Part shown: piece after piece, positions 10,601 through 18,212 of the stretch | Layout: each line of letters opens with the position of its first letter | Numbering within the stretch: position 1 is the stretch's first letter | Source of the DNA: Cytophagaceae bacterium | Lineage (GTDB): Bacteria; Bacteroidota; Bacteroidia; Bacteroidales; Marinilabiliaceae | Length of the DNA: 36,080 nucleotides | Direction: 5' to 3' | Assembly: GCA_031285765.1 (NCBI GenBank) | Contig: JAITVO010000172.1 | Span: 1 to 36,080, forward strand | Translations under genes and position numbers: made by a program | Notes under the pieces: generated by a model | Told to the model about the DNA's origin: nothing | Seen by the model: only the letters and a program-made list of their open reading frames with translations | Database searches by the model: none

Positions 10601-10845
10601 TCGGCTAACGAGTCGGTCGAAAGATAGGTTTGAAACCTGTGTCCATCGTATCGCACCAATCCTTCACCTGTACCAATCCACAGGTATCCGTTATTTTCCT
10701 GCTCAACGCAGTAAACAAAATTCTGTGGAAGCCCCACGTTGGAGTCGAAGTTCTTGAAACGGAACGACTGTGCGTTTGCAGCGAACATGCTGCAGGCAAT
10801 AACAGCTGAGAGTATGATTGTTTTCGGAGCGCTTATCTTCATCAT
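7651..10845 (-). CDS. Beta-propeller sensor with SpoIIE/PP2C phosphatase output
   Basis: 1,064 residues. There is a signal peptide at about 1-26, then a long region of two-component-regulator-propeller repeats (for example NGYLWIGTGEGLVRYDG, GNVWIGHNNG, GRIWIGPKNSG), a Y_Y_Y-like beta-sandwich (about 660-745), one membrane helix (about 757-774) and a coiled coil. A C-terminal PP2C-type SpoIIE phosphatase domain follows (about 815-1064). Metal-ligand aspartates are present in SGDFYW (Asp854), ADCTGHG (Asp871), FSDGYGD (Asp1002) and VDDVIF (1055-1056). The architecture implies that an extracytoplasmic signal controls dephosphorylation of a cytoplasmic Ser/Thr-phosphorylated protein, in this family often an anti-anti-sigma factor. 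No such partner is encoded in the window. Its first ATG overlaps the stop of the upstream gene (ATGATGA), so the two are translationally coupled. A second ATG at 10842 is an equally possible start. Confidence 0.93.
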   Translation of the reverse strand: MMKISAPKTIILSAVIACSMFAANAQSFRFKNFDSNVGLPQNFVYCVEQENNGYLWIGTGEGLVRYDGHRFQTYLSTDSLAEDFIMSLFVATNGNVWIGHNNGNLSFYRNNRFTPVIIPETNSPVRHICQDKSENIWAVIQNSGPVRIDTEGNITTFFDPEKLGFKLFYSIYPVSDNTLLLGTSEGLLKVTIDDNSNIASVIEIEDIPLTIITTITPRKGISDEYWIGTEDYGFFRYSQGSSDAMQIIDNRLCLTFNIEHENIKDIVEEDEGHLLIATWGNGVIKLFFDPVRQDFNESYTFSSVNGLADNYVNNILCDREGNYWFATFGGGLSVLLDESMIFYNLAVIGLQDSKAHSVYKAGNSLYIGLDNGFLKADPYCYTDFEFYDVEMGIPRDAITGFYQSKDNILWIASEKNGLFYQKPGDKKFVPYNYSDSNTGKQIRGITGYGDRIYLATIGGYFNINIKTDEITHLTTESGLPHNNINFVYCDTEGRIWIGPKNSGICSIENDSLIVHRISQTPIDVYGIAEDMDGNRWLATQGKGVLRYGGDSLQVISVSEGLAKNFCYSIVADRANRLWVTHKPGLSCIDLAENKIRTYGYEENLGADFSSSFVDNNNTLWFSSSQGVINYFPEKDHDNQVSPTLNFTRIRISGKQYELTNLLQLKYPYREKYNIRFDFIGISFKNPKGVTYQYQLQREGDEPSNEWVEQPTTWWEREYMPDGNWVLRIRSANADGIHNSDPLTIRIQIAQPIWKKGWVYLILITLLVYLGYVIINKREKKLKQQKELLQKEVASQTVILREQKAEIERKNRDITDSINYAKRIQTSILPPLNSLKERFPESFIFFSPRDIVSGDFYWFHKWRGKFILCCADCTGHGVPGAFMSMIGTTLLNDIIKHPDINSPADMLTRLDIEIRILLQQNSRNDIARDGMDISIVEIDPSTKKIRIASAKRPVYLFLNNELTIYKGTRRSIGDEVTEDSELPEFVNIEYNAKIKDTIYLFSDGYGDQFGGPYGRKYMTSSIKNMLMEIHRKPMNEQYVIVEKTFINWKDYQEQVDDVIFIGIQI

Positions 10846-11822
10846 CGTTTAGGTTTAATTCCAATGCTGTATTTATATTTTGGGATGCCTCCAATGGGGA
10901 TACTGTAGAATGGCATCAGTTCTCCGTACTGGTTTTCGAGATAGATAACAACGTTGTTATTTTTTACTTTTTTCGTTTTGTCTTTTATCATCTGTATATC
11001 AAGCGACGAGTTTATATCATCTTTCCCTATCTGGCTCTCGCTTGTAGCCCAGTTGTTGTCGCCCGAAACCGCCATCTTTTCGCCGTTTTTAGATGGCGAA
11101 ATAATACGAATAATTCCGTCGCTGTCCCAGTCGAAATTACTTTGTTTAATAGCAATTACACGCTCGTCGATGTATGGATAGATATGCGAAACTTCGTTCA
11201 CATTGTCGTGCAATCGAAACTTGTATTTGAAATAAAAAGCAAAAGCACCTTCAATTGCACGATTTTGCTCGGCATCGGTACTCAGGAAGAGGCTATACAT
11301 GTTTCCGTCGTCGCCTGATGTGCCTTCTACAACAATTTTGAAGACATAACCACCGTAATCGGGCAGCAGTTCACCGGCTTTGGGGTCGAAAGGTCCGAAT
11401 GTAAACCATTTACCGTCGTACTGCCCGCGTTTGTCTTCGGCAAAAGCACGTGAGGCAAGCATTGTACCGCTTTTGTAGTTGCCGTCGCGCTCAATTTTTT
11501 GAGCGTCTTTTGAAGAGCATGCGCCCGCACCACCAAAAATTGAAAAAGTAGTTCGCGTATTCCACACGCCCTGCAATTCGTCCACAGCACCTCCTACATC
11601 GGGGTCGTAAACACGGATATAGACAGGAGTTTGATAGCTTTCGGGAATCGAAAAGAATATAATCTGTATAAAATCATCGTCGCCCCACGCCTTATCGGCT
11701 TCTTTGCCAAAAGTTATCAACGCCGTAATATTTTCGTCAACAGCAGGCACAGGCTGAGCCGAAACAGTGGTAGTCGCCGCAAGGCAACCAAACAGAAACA
11801 GGTAAAACAGCAGTTTTTTCAT
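10842..11822 (-). CDS. Secreted protein of unknown function coupled to the phosphatase sensor
   Basis: 326 residues. The signal peptide (about 1-22) ends in TTTVSA before QPVPAV. The mature part has no domain I can name. It contains acidic beta-rich segments, a Gly/Cys patch (GGAGACSSKDA) and a C-terminus ending in basic residues. The gene is first in an operon: a textbook promoter lies about 110 bases upstream, and its stop codon overlaps the start of the propeller-phosphatase gene. This tight coupling suggests that the secreted product works with the propeller sensor, for example as a ligand-binding or co-sensing periplasmic partner. That is inferred from position, not from sequence similarity. 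Confidence 0.82.
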   Translation of the reverse strand: MKKLLFYLFLFGCLAATTTVSAQPVPAVDENITALITFGKEADKAWGDDDFIQIIFFSIPESYQTPVYIRVYDPDVGGAVDELQGVWNTRTTFSIFGGAGACSSKDAQKIERDGNYKSGTMLASRAFAEDKRGQYDGKWFTFGPFDPKAGELLPDYGGYVFKIVVEGTSGDDGNMYSLFLSTDAEQNRAIEGAFAFYFKYKFRLHDNVNEVSHIYPYIDERVIAIKQSNFDWDSDGIIRIISPSKNGEKMAVSGDNNWATSESQIGKDDINSSLDIQMIKDKTKKVKNNNVVIYLENQYGELMPFYSIPIGGIPKYKYSIGIKPKR

Positions 11823-11932
11823 TTAAGTTATTTTAGAAATTTTGCCGACGCAATCAAAAAGGGTGCCACCTTGGTTTATTCAATATAAATCAAACTGTAC
11901 AAGTGCCATCTTATTTTATGCCAAACAGCCGA

Positions 11933-11964
11933 CAAAGATAATTTATGTAAAATGAAAAAACAAA
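11933..11964 (-). promoter_or_regulatory. Bacteroidota-type promoter of the secreted protein/phosphatase operon
   Basis: On the minus strand TTTG (11964-11961), a 20-base spacer and TATCTTTG (11940-11933) match the Bacteroidota promoter consensus. Predicted transcription start is near 11926, giving a leader of about 100 bases. Further upstream, a CCGTCG/CGACGG hairpin (12037-12056) is visible. The rest of 11965-12166 shows no gene. Confidence 0.82.
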
Positions 11965-12166
11965 CTGTAAGTGAAAGAATTTATTATCTGATGTAATAAT
12001 ATTCTGGATAAAGCCTTTCGTTATACATTCTCTCAACCGTCGATTAAAGCCGACGGCACTGAAGCATTCCACAAAAGATTGTTGAAAAATAACTGTTGCT
12101 AAGATTTGCCAACACTTATTTTTCATTACTTTGCGGCGTAAAAAAATAGGTGTTTACTATTTTAGT

Positions 12167-12287
12167 GGGACTTCTATAAATTGGATTTTTCGAGGCTTGC
12201 GACTAAAATAAAAGTGGAGTTTATTAAAGTAAATGAGCATTTTGGCGAAGGTGCGTAACAATGAAAAAGCAGTTTTAGAAATATCTT
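12167..12287. repeat. Diverged copy of a ~120-bp palindromic repeat element, upstream of xerD
   Basis: This stretch aligns along its full length with the reverse complement of the element at 13261-13383. Shared blocks, in order, are GGGA-CTTCTA, TTCGAGGCTTGCGA (14 identical bases), AGTTTA, GTAAAT-AGCATTTT and AGTTTTAGA. Its ends have decayed, so the terminal inverted repeat is no longer perfect. The 72 bases from here to the xerD start hold only weak TAnnTTT-like matches. Confidence 0.72.
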
Positions 12288-12359
12288 TAATCCAACTACT
12301 CGCAGCCTTTTTGATAAAGCATTGCAACGTTATGTTTTATATATTTAAACCTTATTCCA

Positions 12360-13259
12360 ATGAATTGGGAAAATGAAATTGATGAATTTAAAGATTATTT
12401 GAAATTAGAAAAAGGTTTGTCGGGAAACTCTGTACAGGCTTATGTAAACGATTTGTATAAATTGATGCAATTTTTCAATGAAAATAATTACAACATCCCT
12501 CCCCAAGATGTTAAATTGCTTCATTTAAAAAAAATGATAGAATGGGTGAACGAAAAAGGTGTCAGTCCACGAACACAAGCAAGGATTATTAGTGGAATTA
12601 AAGCGTTTTACAAATTTTTGTTAATCGAAGAGAAGATAGACAATGACCCGACCATGCTATTGGATACGCCTAAAATAGGCAGAAAACTGCCAGAAGTTCT
12701 TTCCATAGAAGAGGTTGATGCTATTATTAATGGAATTGACCTGCAAAAACCCGAAAGTCAGCGCAACAAAGCTATTTTGGAAACATTGTACAGTTGCGGA
12801 TTGAGAGTTTCCGAACTCGTTAACCTTAAAATATCCAACCTGTTTTTTGAATCGGGTTTTATTAAAATTGAAGGGAAAGGGAGCAAGGAAAGAATAGTAC
12901 CCATCAGCAATAAAGCTGTTGAAGAAATCAAACTCTATTTGAGTGAATACCGCGAAACATTAAAAATTCACCGATCCGATGAAGATATTTTATTTTTAAA
13001 CAGGCGTGGAAACCGGCTTTCGCGCGTCATGATATTTATTATCATCCAAACAATTACTATGGAAATAGGTTTCCCTAAAAAAATAAGTCCGCATACTTTT
13101 CGACACTCGTTTGCAACACATTTGGTTGATGGAGGCGCCAATTTACGGGCTGTACAGGAGATGCTTGGACATGAGTCGATTATGACTACCGAAATTTATT
13201 CGCATCTCGACAAGGAATACCTGAAAAATACAATTCTTCAGTTTCATCCGCGCTCGTAA
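12360..13259 (+). CDS. xerD: Site-specific tyrosine recombinase XerD
   Basis: 299 residues, the normal length for XerC/XerD. The N-terminal SAM-like DNA-binding domain (about 1-95, DYLKLEKGLSGNSVQAY) is followed by the catalytic domain with all expected residues: Arg149 (in SCGLRVSEL), Lys173 (in GKGSKER), His245 and Arg248 (HTFRHSF), His271 (LGHES) and the nucleophile Tyr280 (TEIYSHLD). It resolves chromosome dimers at dif together with XerC and FtsK. Wording of the N-terminal region favours XerD over XerC, but integrase-like relatives cannot be excluded from sequence alone. The gene stands alone and lies between two inverted copies of a ~120-bp palindromic repeat. No XerC partner or dif-like site was seen in the window. 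Confidence 0.9.
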   Translation: MNWENEIDEFKDYLKLEKGLSGNSVQAYVNDLYKLMQFFNENNYNIPPQDVKLLHLKKMIEWVNEKGVSPRTQARIISGIKAFYKFLLIEEKIDNDPTMLLDTPKIGRKLPEVLSIEEVDAIINGIDLQKPESQRNKAILETLYSCGLRVSELVNLKISNLFFESGFIKIEGKGSKERIVPISNKAVEEIKLYLSEYRETLKIHRSDEDILFLNRRGNRLSRVMIFIIIQTITMEIGFPKKISPHTFRHSFATHLVDGGANLRAVQEMLGHESIMTTEIYSHLDKEYLKNTILQFHPRS

Positions 13260-13260
13260 A

Positions 13261-13383
13261 GGGAACCTCTAAAAACTCCAATTTCTTCGTTATGCTTCGG
13301 ACGATAAAATGCTTATTTACGTTCATGTAAACTGCGCTTTTATCGCCTCGCAAGCCTCGAACTTTGAGTTTTTAGAGGTTCCC
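13261..13383. repeat. 123-bp palindromic repeat element with perfect 18-bp terminal inverted repeats
   Basis: GGGAACCTCTAAAAACTC at 13261-13278 is matched by its exact reverse complement at 13366-13383. The interior is also imperfectly palindromic: GACGATAAAATGC on one side and GCGCTTTTATCGCC on the other. It starts two bases after the xerD stop and sits between the convergent xerD and epimerase-like genes, so as RNA it could fold and end both transcripts. A diverged, inverted copy lies at 12167-12287. Confidence 0.92.
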
Positions 13384-13416
13384 AGAAGTGGATGAAATTT
13401 TGTTCTCCATACATTT

Positions 13417-14274
13417 TTAATCCTTTACAAGGTTTTTCAATCCTTCTTTAAGAGTTGGGTACATAAATTCGAAACCGTCGGCTAAGAGGCGTTGCGGTAA
13501 AACAAATTGTCCCGATTTTACAACGGCGGCTGCTTCGCTCAGAAACAGGCGTAAAACAGGCGAGCCAATTCTGAAAACAGCCATTCGTTTAAGTGTTTTC
13601 AGCAGGATAGCCGACAATTCGGCATTGGTTACTATTTGCGGCGCAACAAGGTTGTAAATTCCCGTCATATTTGGATTGTTGATGCAACTCATTACCACAT
13701 TTAACATGTCGTCGATGTGAATAAAAGGTACGGGCTGTTTTCCTTTTCCTGTTTTCAGGCTGAATCCCCATTTACAAAGGCGAACAGCTTTGGGAAATAA
13801 ACCTTCGTTTCGCGAAAGGATATATCCCGAACGCAATATGCAAAAGCGAATTTCAGGTTTTATTCTGAAAATCTCGTGCTCCCACAAGCGGCACATATCG
13901 CCAAGAAAATCGGTAGCAAAATTTTGCGAAAATTCGTCGTGTACCTCTATTTCATCGTAAATATTGGTCATCGTAAACGTGATAAAGAGCGACGGAGGTT
14001 GTTTCATGCCATTTACAGCCCTCACAATAAGGCGTGTATTTTCAATCCGGCTGTTGTAAATCCGCTCTTTTTGGCGATAGTTCCATCGTCGCAGCATTTT
14101 GTCGCCACAAAGATTGATAACCGCATCGGCATCGCAAAAAAACTGTTGCAAATGCGCAACGCCAAGCATCATATCCTTTTGCTCAACACACACAACTTCG
14201 CAACCTTCGTACTGCAACCGATTTACAAGCGTATTGCCGACTCCTGCCATCGTTTCACAAACAGCTATTTTCAT
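13417..14274 (-). CDS. TIGR01777-family epimerase-like NAD(P)-dependent protein (YfcH-like)
   Basis: 285 residues. The pattern DADAVINLCGD, then RRWNYRQKERIYNSRIENTRLIVRA, is typical of the YfcH/SDR39U1 branch of extended short-chain dehydrogenases. The C-terminal QFVLPQRLLADGFEFMYPTLKEGLKNL segment matches the DUF1731 tail of this family. The N-terminal nucleotide-binding loop, usually G-x-T-G-x-x-G, is altered to ETMAGVGNTLV. The member-specific substrate is not known; yeast and human relatives are also poorly defined. It is a single gene convergent with xerD. A TACTTTTG box (14326-14319, minus) about 45 bases upstream could be its -7 element, but no clear -33 box is spaced correctly. Confidence 0.85.
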   Translation of the reverse strand: MKIAVCETMAGVGNTLVNRLQYEGCEVVCVEQKDMMLGVAHLQQFFCDADAVINLCGDKMLRRWNYRQKERIYNSRIENTRLIVRAVNGMKQPPSLFITFTMTNIYDEIEVHDEFSQNFATDFLGDMCRLWEHEIFRIKPEIRFCILRSGYILSRNEGLFPKAVRLCKWGFSLKTGKGKQPVPFIHIDDMLNVVMSCINNPNMTGIYNLVAPQIVTNAELSAILLKTLKRMAVFRIGSPVLRLFLSEAAAVVKSGQFVLPQRLLADGFEFMYPTLKEGLKNLVKD

Positions 14275-14534
14275 TATTATCTGTAACTAAAAAACATAAC
14301 ATCTCATAAAAACCGGAGCAAAAGTATTGTTTAGTTTCGATTTATCATAGCTTGCAAACAAAATTCAGCAGTTTTTATTTTTCTGAAAGATTCAGTGTAA
14401 TTTTGCGTAAGCATTTAACAATAATTTTGTTTGAATACGAAAATTGCTGTTCAAAATAAGTATAACTGTCGCCAAAGAAATAAAAGGGACTAAAATAAAA
14501 AACATGTTATTTTTCAAATACCAATCATTAATCA
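14275..14534. other. AT-rich divergent intergenic region
   Basis: Spacer between the divergent epimerase-like gene and fbp. It contains a minus-strand TACTTTTG box (14319-14326) and a plus-strand TAATTTTG box (14398-14405), both without a convincing -33 partner. No gene or structured RNA was recognised. Confidence 0.55.
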
Positions 14535-14565
14535 TTGTTTACCATTATTTTTGTTCTCATCTTTG
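14535..14565 (+). promoter_or_regulatory. Probable promoter of fbp
   Basis: TTG at 14535-14537, a 20-base spacer and CATCTTTG at 14558-14565 fit the Bacteroidota consensus with one mismatch in the -7 box. The leader would be about 50 bases. Confidence 0.48.
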
Positions 14566-14621
14566 GATTTTTATATATGAGATTATTTTTGAATAATTAA
14601 TTCACATTTAAGCAATATATT

Positions 14622-16598
14622 ATGACACATTCCAAGCCTCTTTTTGCCGACGAGGAACTGCGATTTTTGAATCTGCTGTCGCAAAAGTTCCCGACTGCAC
14701 AAGCTGCCAGCACCGAAATCGTCAATTTGGAAGCCATTATGAAGTTGCCGAAAGGAACCGAACACTTTTTGACTGATATTCATGGTGAATACGAAACATT
14801 CAACCATATTTTACGAAACGCATCAGGAGTTGTTCGTCGAAATATTGACGAAATTTTTGGGAAAAGCATCACGTCGAGTGAAAAAAAACAGTTAGCTACA
14901 CTGATTTACTATCCCGAAGAAAAACTGGATTTGTTGCGCAAAAATGAAGTGATTACCGACGAATGGTATTATGTAATGCTTTACAGGCTTGTTCAGGTTG
15001 CCCGCGAAGCATCGCAGAAATATACCCGCTCAAAGGTGCGCAAAGCGATGCCAAAGGATTTTGCCTACATCATCGACGAGCTGATTAACGAAACCAACAG
15101 TCGCAAAAAAGATTACATTGACGGTATTATTCAGTCGATTATCAACATTCACCGCGCAACTCACTTTATTGTAGCCATCAGCGGTTTTATACAGCGACTA
15201 CTGATTGACCGTCTGCATATTATCGGCGACATTTTTGACCGCGGACCCGATGCCTCCAAAGTAATGCAAACCATTTCGGACTATCATTCATTTGATATTC
15301 AATGGGGAAATCACGACATCATTTGGATTGGTGCAGCCAGTGGAATTGATGCTCACATTGCCGAAGTGATACGTTTTTCGGCGCGATACGAAAACATTGA
15401 TACGCTCGAAGATGCTTACGGCATTAATCTCTTTCCGCTGCTCACGTTTGCCATAACGCATTATAATGACGACCCCTGCGAATGTTTCATTCCCAAATCG
15501 GGTAACACGCAAAAGGGACGCGACACAAGCACGCGCATTACAACCATGATGCACAAGGCAATCAGCGTAATAGGCTGGAAGTTGGAGGGACAGGTGATTA
15601 AACGTAATCCCAAGTTTAACCTCGAACATCGCTTGCTTCTCGATAAAATTAATTACGAAAAAGGCGTATTAGTGGTTAATGGCAAAGAATATCCTATAAA
15701 AGACACGCATTTTCCCACCGTTAATCCCAAAGACCCGTACAAACTCACACCCGAAGAAGCCGAAGTGATGGACCGCCTGCGTTTTAACTTCCTGAACTCC
15801 GAAAAACTGCAACGTCACATCAACGTACTTATCGGAAAAGGAAGCATGTACCTGAAATACAACAGTAATCTATTGTTTCACGGATGTATTCCGATGACGG
15901 CGGAAACCGAGTTCGAAAAATTCGATTTCAATGGCGAACTTGTCAGTGGAAAGGAACTTTGCGACAAGTTCGACCGCGCCGTACGCCGTTGCCGCGTAAA
16001 CCGTACCAACCTGAATGCCCCGCAGCAGGACTTCGATTATTGCTGGTACCTGTGGTGCGGGCCGTGTTCGCCGCTCTTTGGCAAAAAGAAAATGGCAACT
16101 TTCGAGCGTTACCTTACTGATGCCACCGAATTGCACAAAGAAGACCAGAACGCCTATTTCAAACATCGCGACAGCGAGAAAGCCTGCAATTTTATTCTGG
16201 AAGAGTTTGGGCTTGATTCCGAAAAGTCGCATATCGTAAACGGACACATGCCCGTGAAGGTAATCAAAGGCGAAAAACCCGTTAAAGCAAACGGCAAGTT
16301 GTTTGTTATTGACGGTGGAATGTCGAAACCTTACCGGAAGGAAACGGGAATATCGGGTTATACATTAATATTCAATTCAACGAGCCTTATTTTGGTCGAA
16401 CATCAGCCTTTCGGTTCAAAAACAGCTGCCATTACCGAAGAGATTGACATTATTTCATCGCGGCAAACCACCACGCTTTCCACCAAACCCATCTGCGTAG
16501 GCGATACCGACATCGGAATTGATTTGCGAAAGCAGATAGACGATTTAAAGAATCTTTTGCTCGCCTATCAGGTAGGGGTGATTAAAGAGGGGAATTGA
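14622..16598 (+). CDS. fbp: Fructose-1,6-bisphosphatase, class III
   Basis: 658 residues, the usual length of the class III (Firmicutes/Bacteroidota) enzyme, which hydrolyses fructose 1,6-bisphosphate to fructose 6-phosphate in gluconeogenesis (EC 3.1.3.11). It belongs to the calcineurin-like metallophosphatase fold. The metal-binding signature is visible: TDIHGEYE (Asp52, His54), GDIFDRGPD (202-210) and WGNHD (228-232), with a later NGHMPVK histidine motif. It is transcribed alone and is followed 34 bases after the stop by a strong intrinsic terminator. The chosen ATG starts directly before the conserved N-terminal helix, and no alternative start is needed. Confidence 0.97.
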   Translation: MTHSKPLFADEELRFLNLLSQKFPTAQAASTEIVNLEAIMKLPKGTEHFLTDIHGEYETFNHILRNASGVVRRNIDEIFGKSITSSEKKQLATLIYYPEEKLDLLRKNEVITDEWYYVMLYRLVQVAREASQKYTRSKVRKAMPKDFAYIIDELINETNSRKKDYIDGIIQSIINIHRATHFIVAISGFIQRLLIDRLHIIGDIFDRGPDASKVMQTISDYHSFDIQWGNHDIIWIGAASGIDAHIAEVIRFSARYENIDTLEDAYGINLFPLLTFAITHYNDDPCECFIPKSGNTQKGRDTSTRITTMMHKAISVIGWKLEGQVIKRNPKFNLEHRLLLDKINYEKGVLVVNGKEYPIKDTHFPTVNPKDPYKLTPEEAEVMDRLRFNFLNSEKLQRHINVLIGKGSMYLKYNSNLLFHGCIPMTAETEFEKFDFNGELVSGKELCDKFDRAVRRCRVNRTNLNAPQQDFDYCWYLWCGPCSPLFGKKKMATFERYLTDATELHKEDQNAYFKHRDSEKACNFILEEFGLDSEKSHIVNGHMPVKVIKGEKPVKANGKLFVIDGGMSKPYRKETGISGYTLIFNSTSLILVEHQPFGSKTAAITEEIDIISSRQTTTLSTKPICVGDTDIGIDLRKQIDDLKNLLLAYQVGVIKEGN

Positions 16599-16631
16599 GT
16601 TTGATAATACTTCAATAATTTGACGGAAGAG

Positions 16632-16686
16632 AATATGACAGATTTTTTGCGATAAATTCACGCAAATACCTGTCATATTTTTTTTA
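16632..16686 (+). terminator. Intrinsic terminator of fbp
   Basis: AATATGACAG (16632-16641) pairs with CTGTCATATT (16670-16679), with extra pairing of TTTTGCG to CGCAAAT inside, and is followed directly by a run of T. Confidence 0.9.
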
Positions 16687-16855
16687 AAACCGTTAATGAT
16701 TTTTCGGATTCAAATCTAATGGTTGGTTAAAGCCAGCGGCAATTCCGTTGCAGGCAATGGAAAAATGGCGTGGCAAGCATCCATATTTCGCTCCTGTCTG
16801 TATGCATAACTGTTGTAAAATTTCGAGTGTTTCCCCAGTTTAAATACCCCGAAAA
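16687..16855. other. Gene-free spacer between fbp and ychF
   Basis: No open frame or RNA fold was recognised. A GGTTAAAGCCAGCGGCAAT phrase (about 16728-16746) is loosely similar to text at 12040-12060, which may reflect a degenerate genome repeat. Confidence 0.5.
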
Positions 16856-16887
16856 TTTCGGAAGTCCGGAAATTTGATGTACTTTTG
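16856..16887 (+). promoter_or_regulatory. Promoter of ychF
   Basis: TACTTTTG at 16880-16887 matches the -7 consensus exactly. A TTTC at 16856-16859, 20 bases upstream, is a one-mismatch -33 box. The leader is about 60 bases. Confidence 0.6.
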
Positions 16888-16952
16888 CGCCCGTTTTTGC
16901 AGGGTGATGTGCTTTGCGCAATATAAAATGACTCATCTAAATAAATAAAAAA

Positions 16953-18053
16953 ATGGCATTGAAGTGTGGTATTGTTGGACTTCCCAACGTAGGGAAATCA
17001 ACTCTTTTTAATTGTTTATCGAATGCAAAGGCGCAATCGGCAAATTTTCCGTTTTGCACCATCGAACCCAACGTGGGCGTTATCACTGTTCCCGACGAGC
17101 GGCTGGTTGAACTCGAACGCATTGTTAATCCGCAAAGAGTAGTTCCCACGATGGTGGAAATTGTTGATATTGCAGGGTTGGTAAAAGGCGCCAGCAAAGG
17201 CGAAGGGCTCGGAAACAAGTTTCTTGCCAATATCCGCGAAACCGATGCCATTATTCACGTTCTTCGCTGTTTCGAAGACGAAAATATTACGCATGTCGAT
17301 GGTTCGGTAAATCCCGTTCGCGACAAGGAAGTGATTGACATAGAGCTTCAGCTGAAAGATTTGGAAACCGTTGAAAACCGTCTTCCAAAAGTAGAGAAAA
17401 TGGCAAAAACGGCAAAAGACCCCGAATCGAAACGTATGTACGATGTTTTGGTGCGATACCGTGAAGCGCTTCTGCAAGGGCGTTCGGTACGTACGGTTGA
17501 GCTTTCGGAACCTGAACGCAAGGCGGCTCGCGAACTTTTTCTCCTTACCGACAAGCCTGTTATGTACGTTTGCAATGTCGATGAAAACTCGGTGGTAAAT
17601 GGCAATCATCACGTTGAAGCTGTACGCGAAGCCGTGAAGGACGAAAATGCCGAAGTGCTTGTAATTGCAGCTCAAACCGAAGCCGAAATTACCGAACTCG
17701 AAACTTACGAGGAACGTCAAATGTTTCTCGAAGACATTGGTTTGAAAGAGTCGGGTGTTGCCAAACTGATAAAGTCGGCATACAAGCTGCTCAATCTGCA
17801 AACTTTCCTCACCGCCGGCGAAAAAGAGGTGCGTGCGTGGACTTTCACCAAAGGCGCCTTAGCTCCACAGGCAGCAGGAGTTATTCACTCCGACTTCGAG
17901 AAGGGTTTTATTCGCGCCGAAGTAATCAAATACAGTGATTTTATTCATTACCGCTCCGAGCAGGCTTGTAAAGAAGCCGGCAAAATGAATCTGGAAGGTA
18001 AAGAGTACGCCGTGCAGGACGGCGATATTATGCACTTCCGCTTTAATGTTTGA
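16953..18053 (+). CDS. ychF: Redox-responsive ribosome-binding ATPase YchF (OLA1 family)
   Basis: 366 residues, standard length. It is a translation-factor-class P-loop protein of the Obg superfamily that prefers ATP and binds the ribosome. Visible motifs are the Walker A loop GLPNVGKST (9-17), the switch region NFPFCTIEPNVGV, the DIAGLVKGASKGEGLGNKFL G3 motif and a G4-like CNVDE. The C-terminal TGS domain begins around LQTFLTAGEKEVRAWT and ends in GDIMHFRFNV, as in typical YchF. It is a single-gene unit with its own promoter, convergent with the metallopeptidase-like gene at 18213. The 159-base gap between them holds only a 16-base palindrome (18186-18201) and no obvious terminator. Confidence 0.97.
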   Translation: MALKCGIVGLPNVGKSTLFNCLSNAKAQSANFPFCTIEPNVGVITVPDERLVELERIVNPQRVVPTMVEIVDIAGLVKGASKGEGLGNKFLANIRETDAIIHVLRCFEDENITHVDGSVNPVRDKEVIDIELQLKDLETVENRLPKVEKMAKTAKDPESKRMYDVLVRYREALLQGRSVRTVELSEPERKAARELFLLTDKPVMYVCNVDENSVVNGNHHVEAVREAVKDENAEVLVIAAQTEAEITELETYEERQMFLEDIGLKESGVAKLIKSAYKLLNLQTFLTAGEKEVRAWTFTKGALAPQAAGVIHSDFEKGFIRAEVIKYSDFIHYRSEQACKEAGKMNLEGKEYAVQDGDIMHFRFNV

Positions 18054-18212
18054 TTTACAGATTTTTTTCAAATGAAAGGTGCCGTATTTTCTCATTATGC
18101 GGGAATGAACCTGTGTATATTACCCATAGAGTCAAAATTCTTGCAGAATTACAATCCTCATAACTATCGTCGCGAGTACGGACATATTTCTAATTAGAAA
18201 TCGCTCCTCCCC

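Noticed and set aside
12360..13259. Phage or transposon integrase instead of XerD
   Set aside because: Length and N-terminal sequence fit XerD, and no phage, conjugation or cargo genes are adjacent. The flanking palindromic elements leave a little doubt, which is recorded as a finding.
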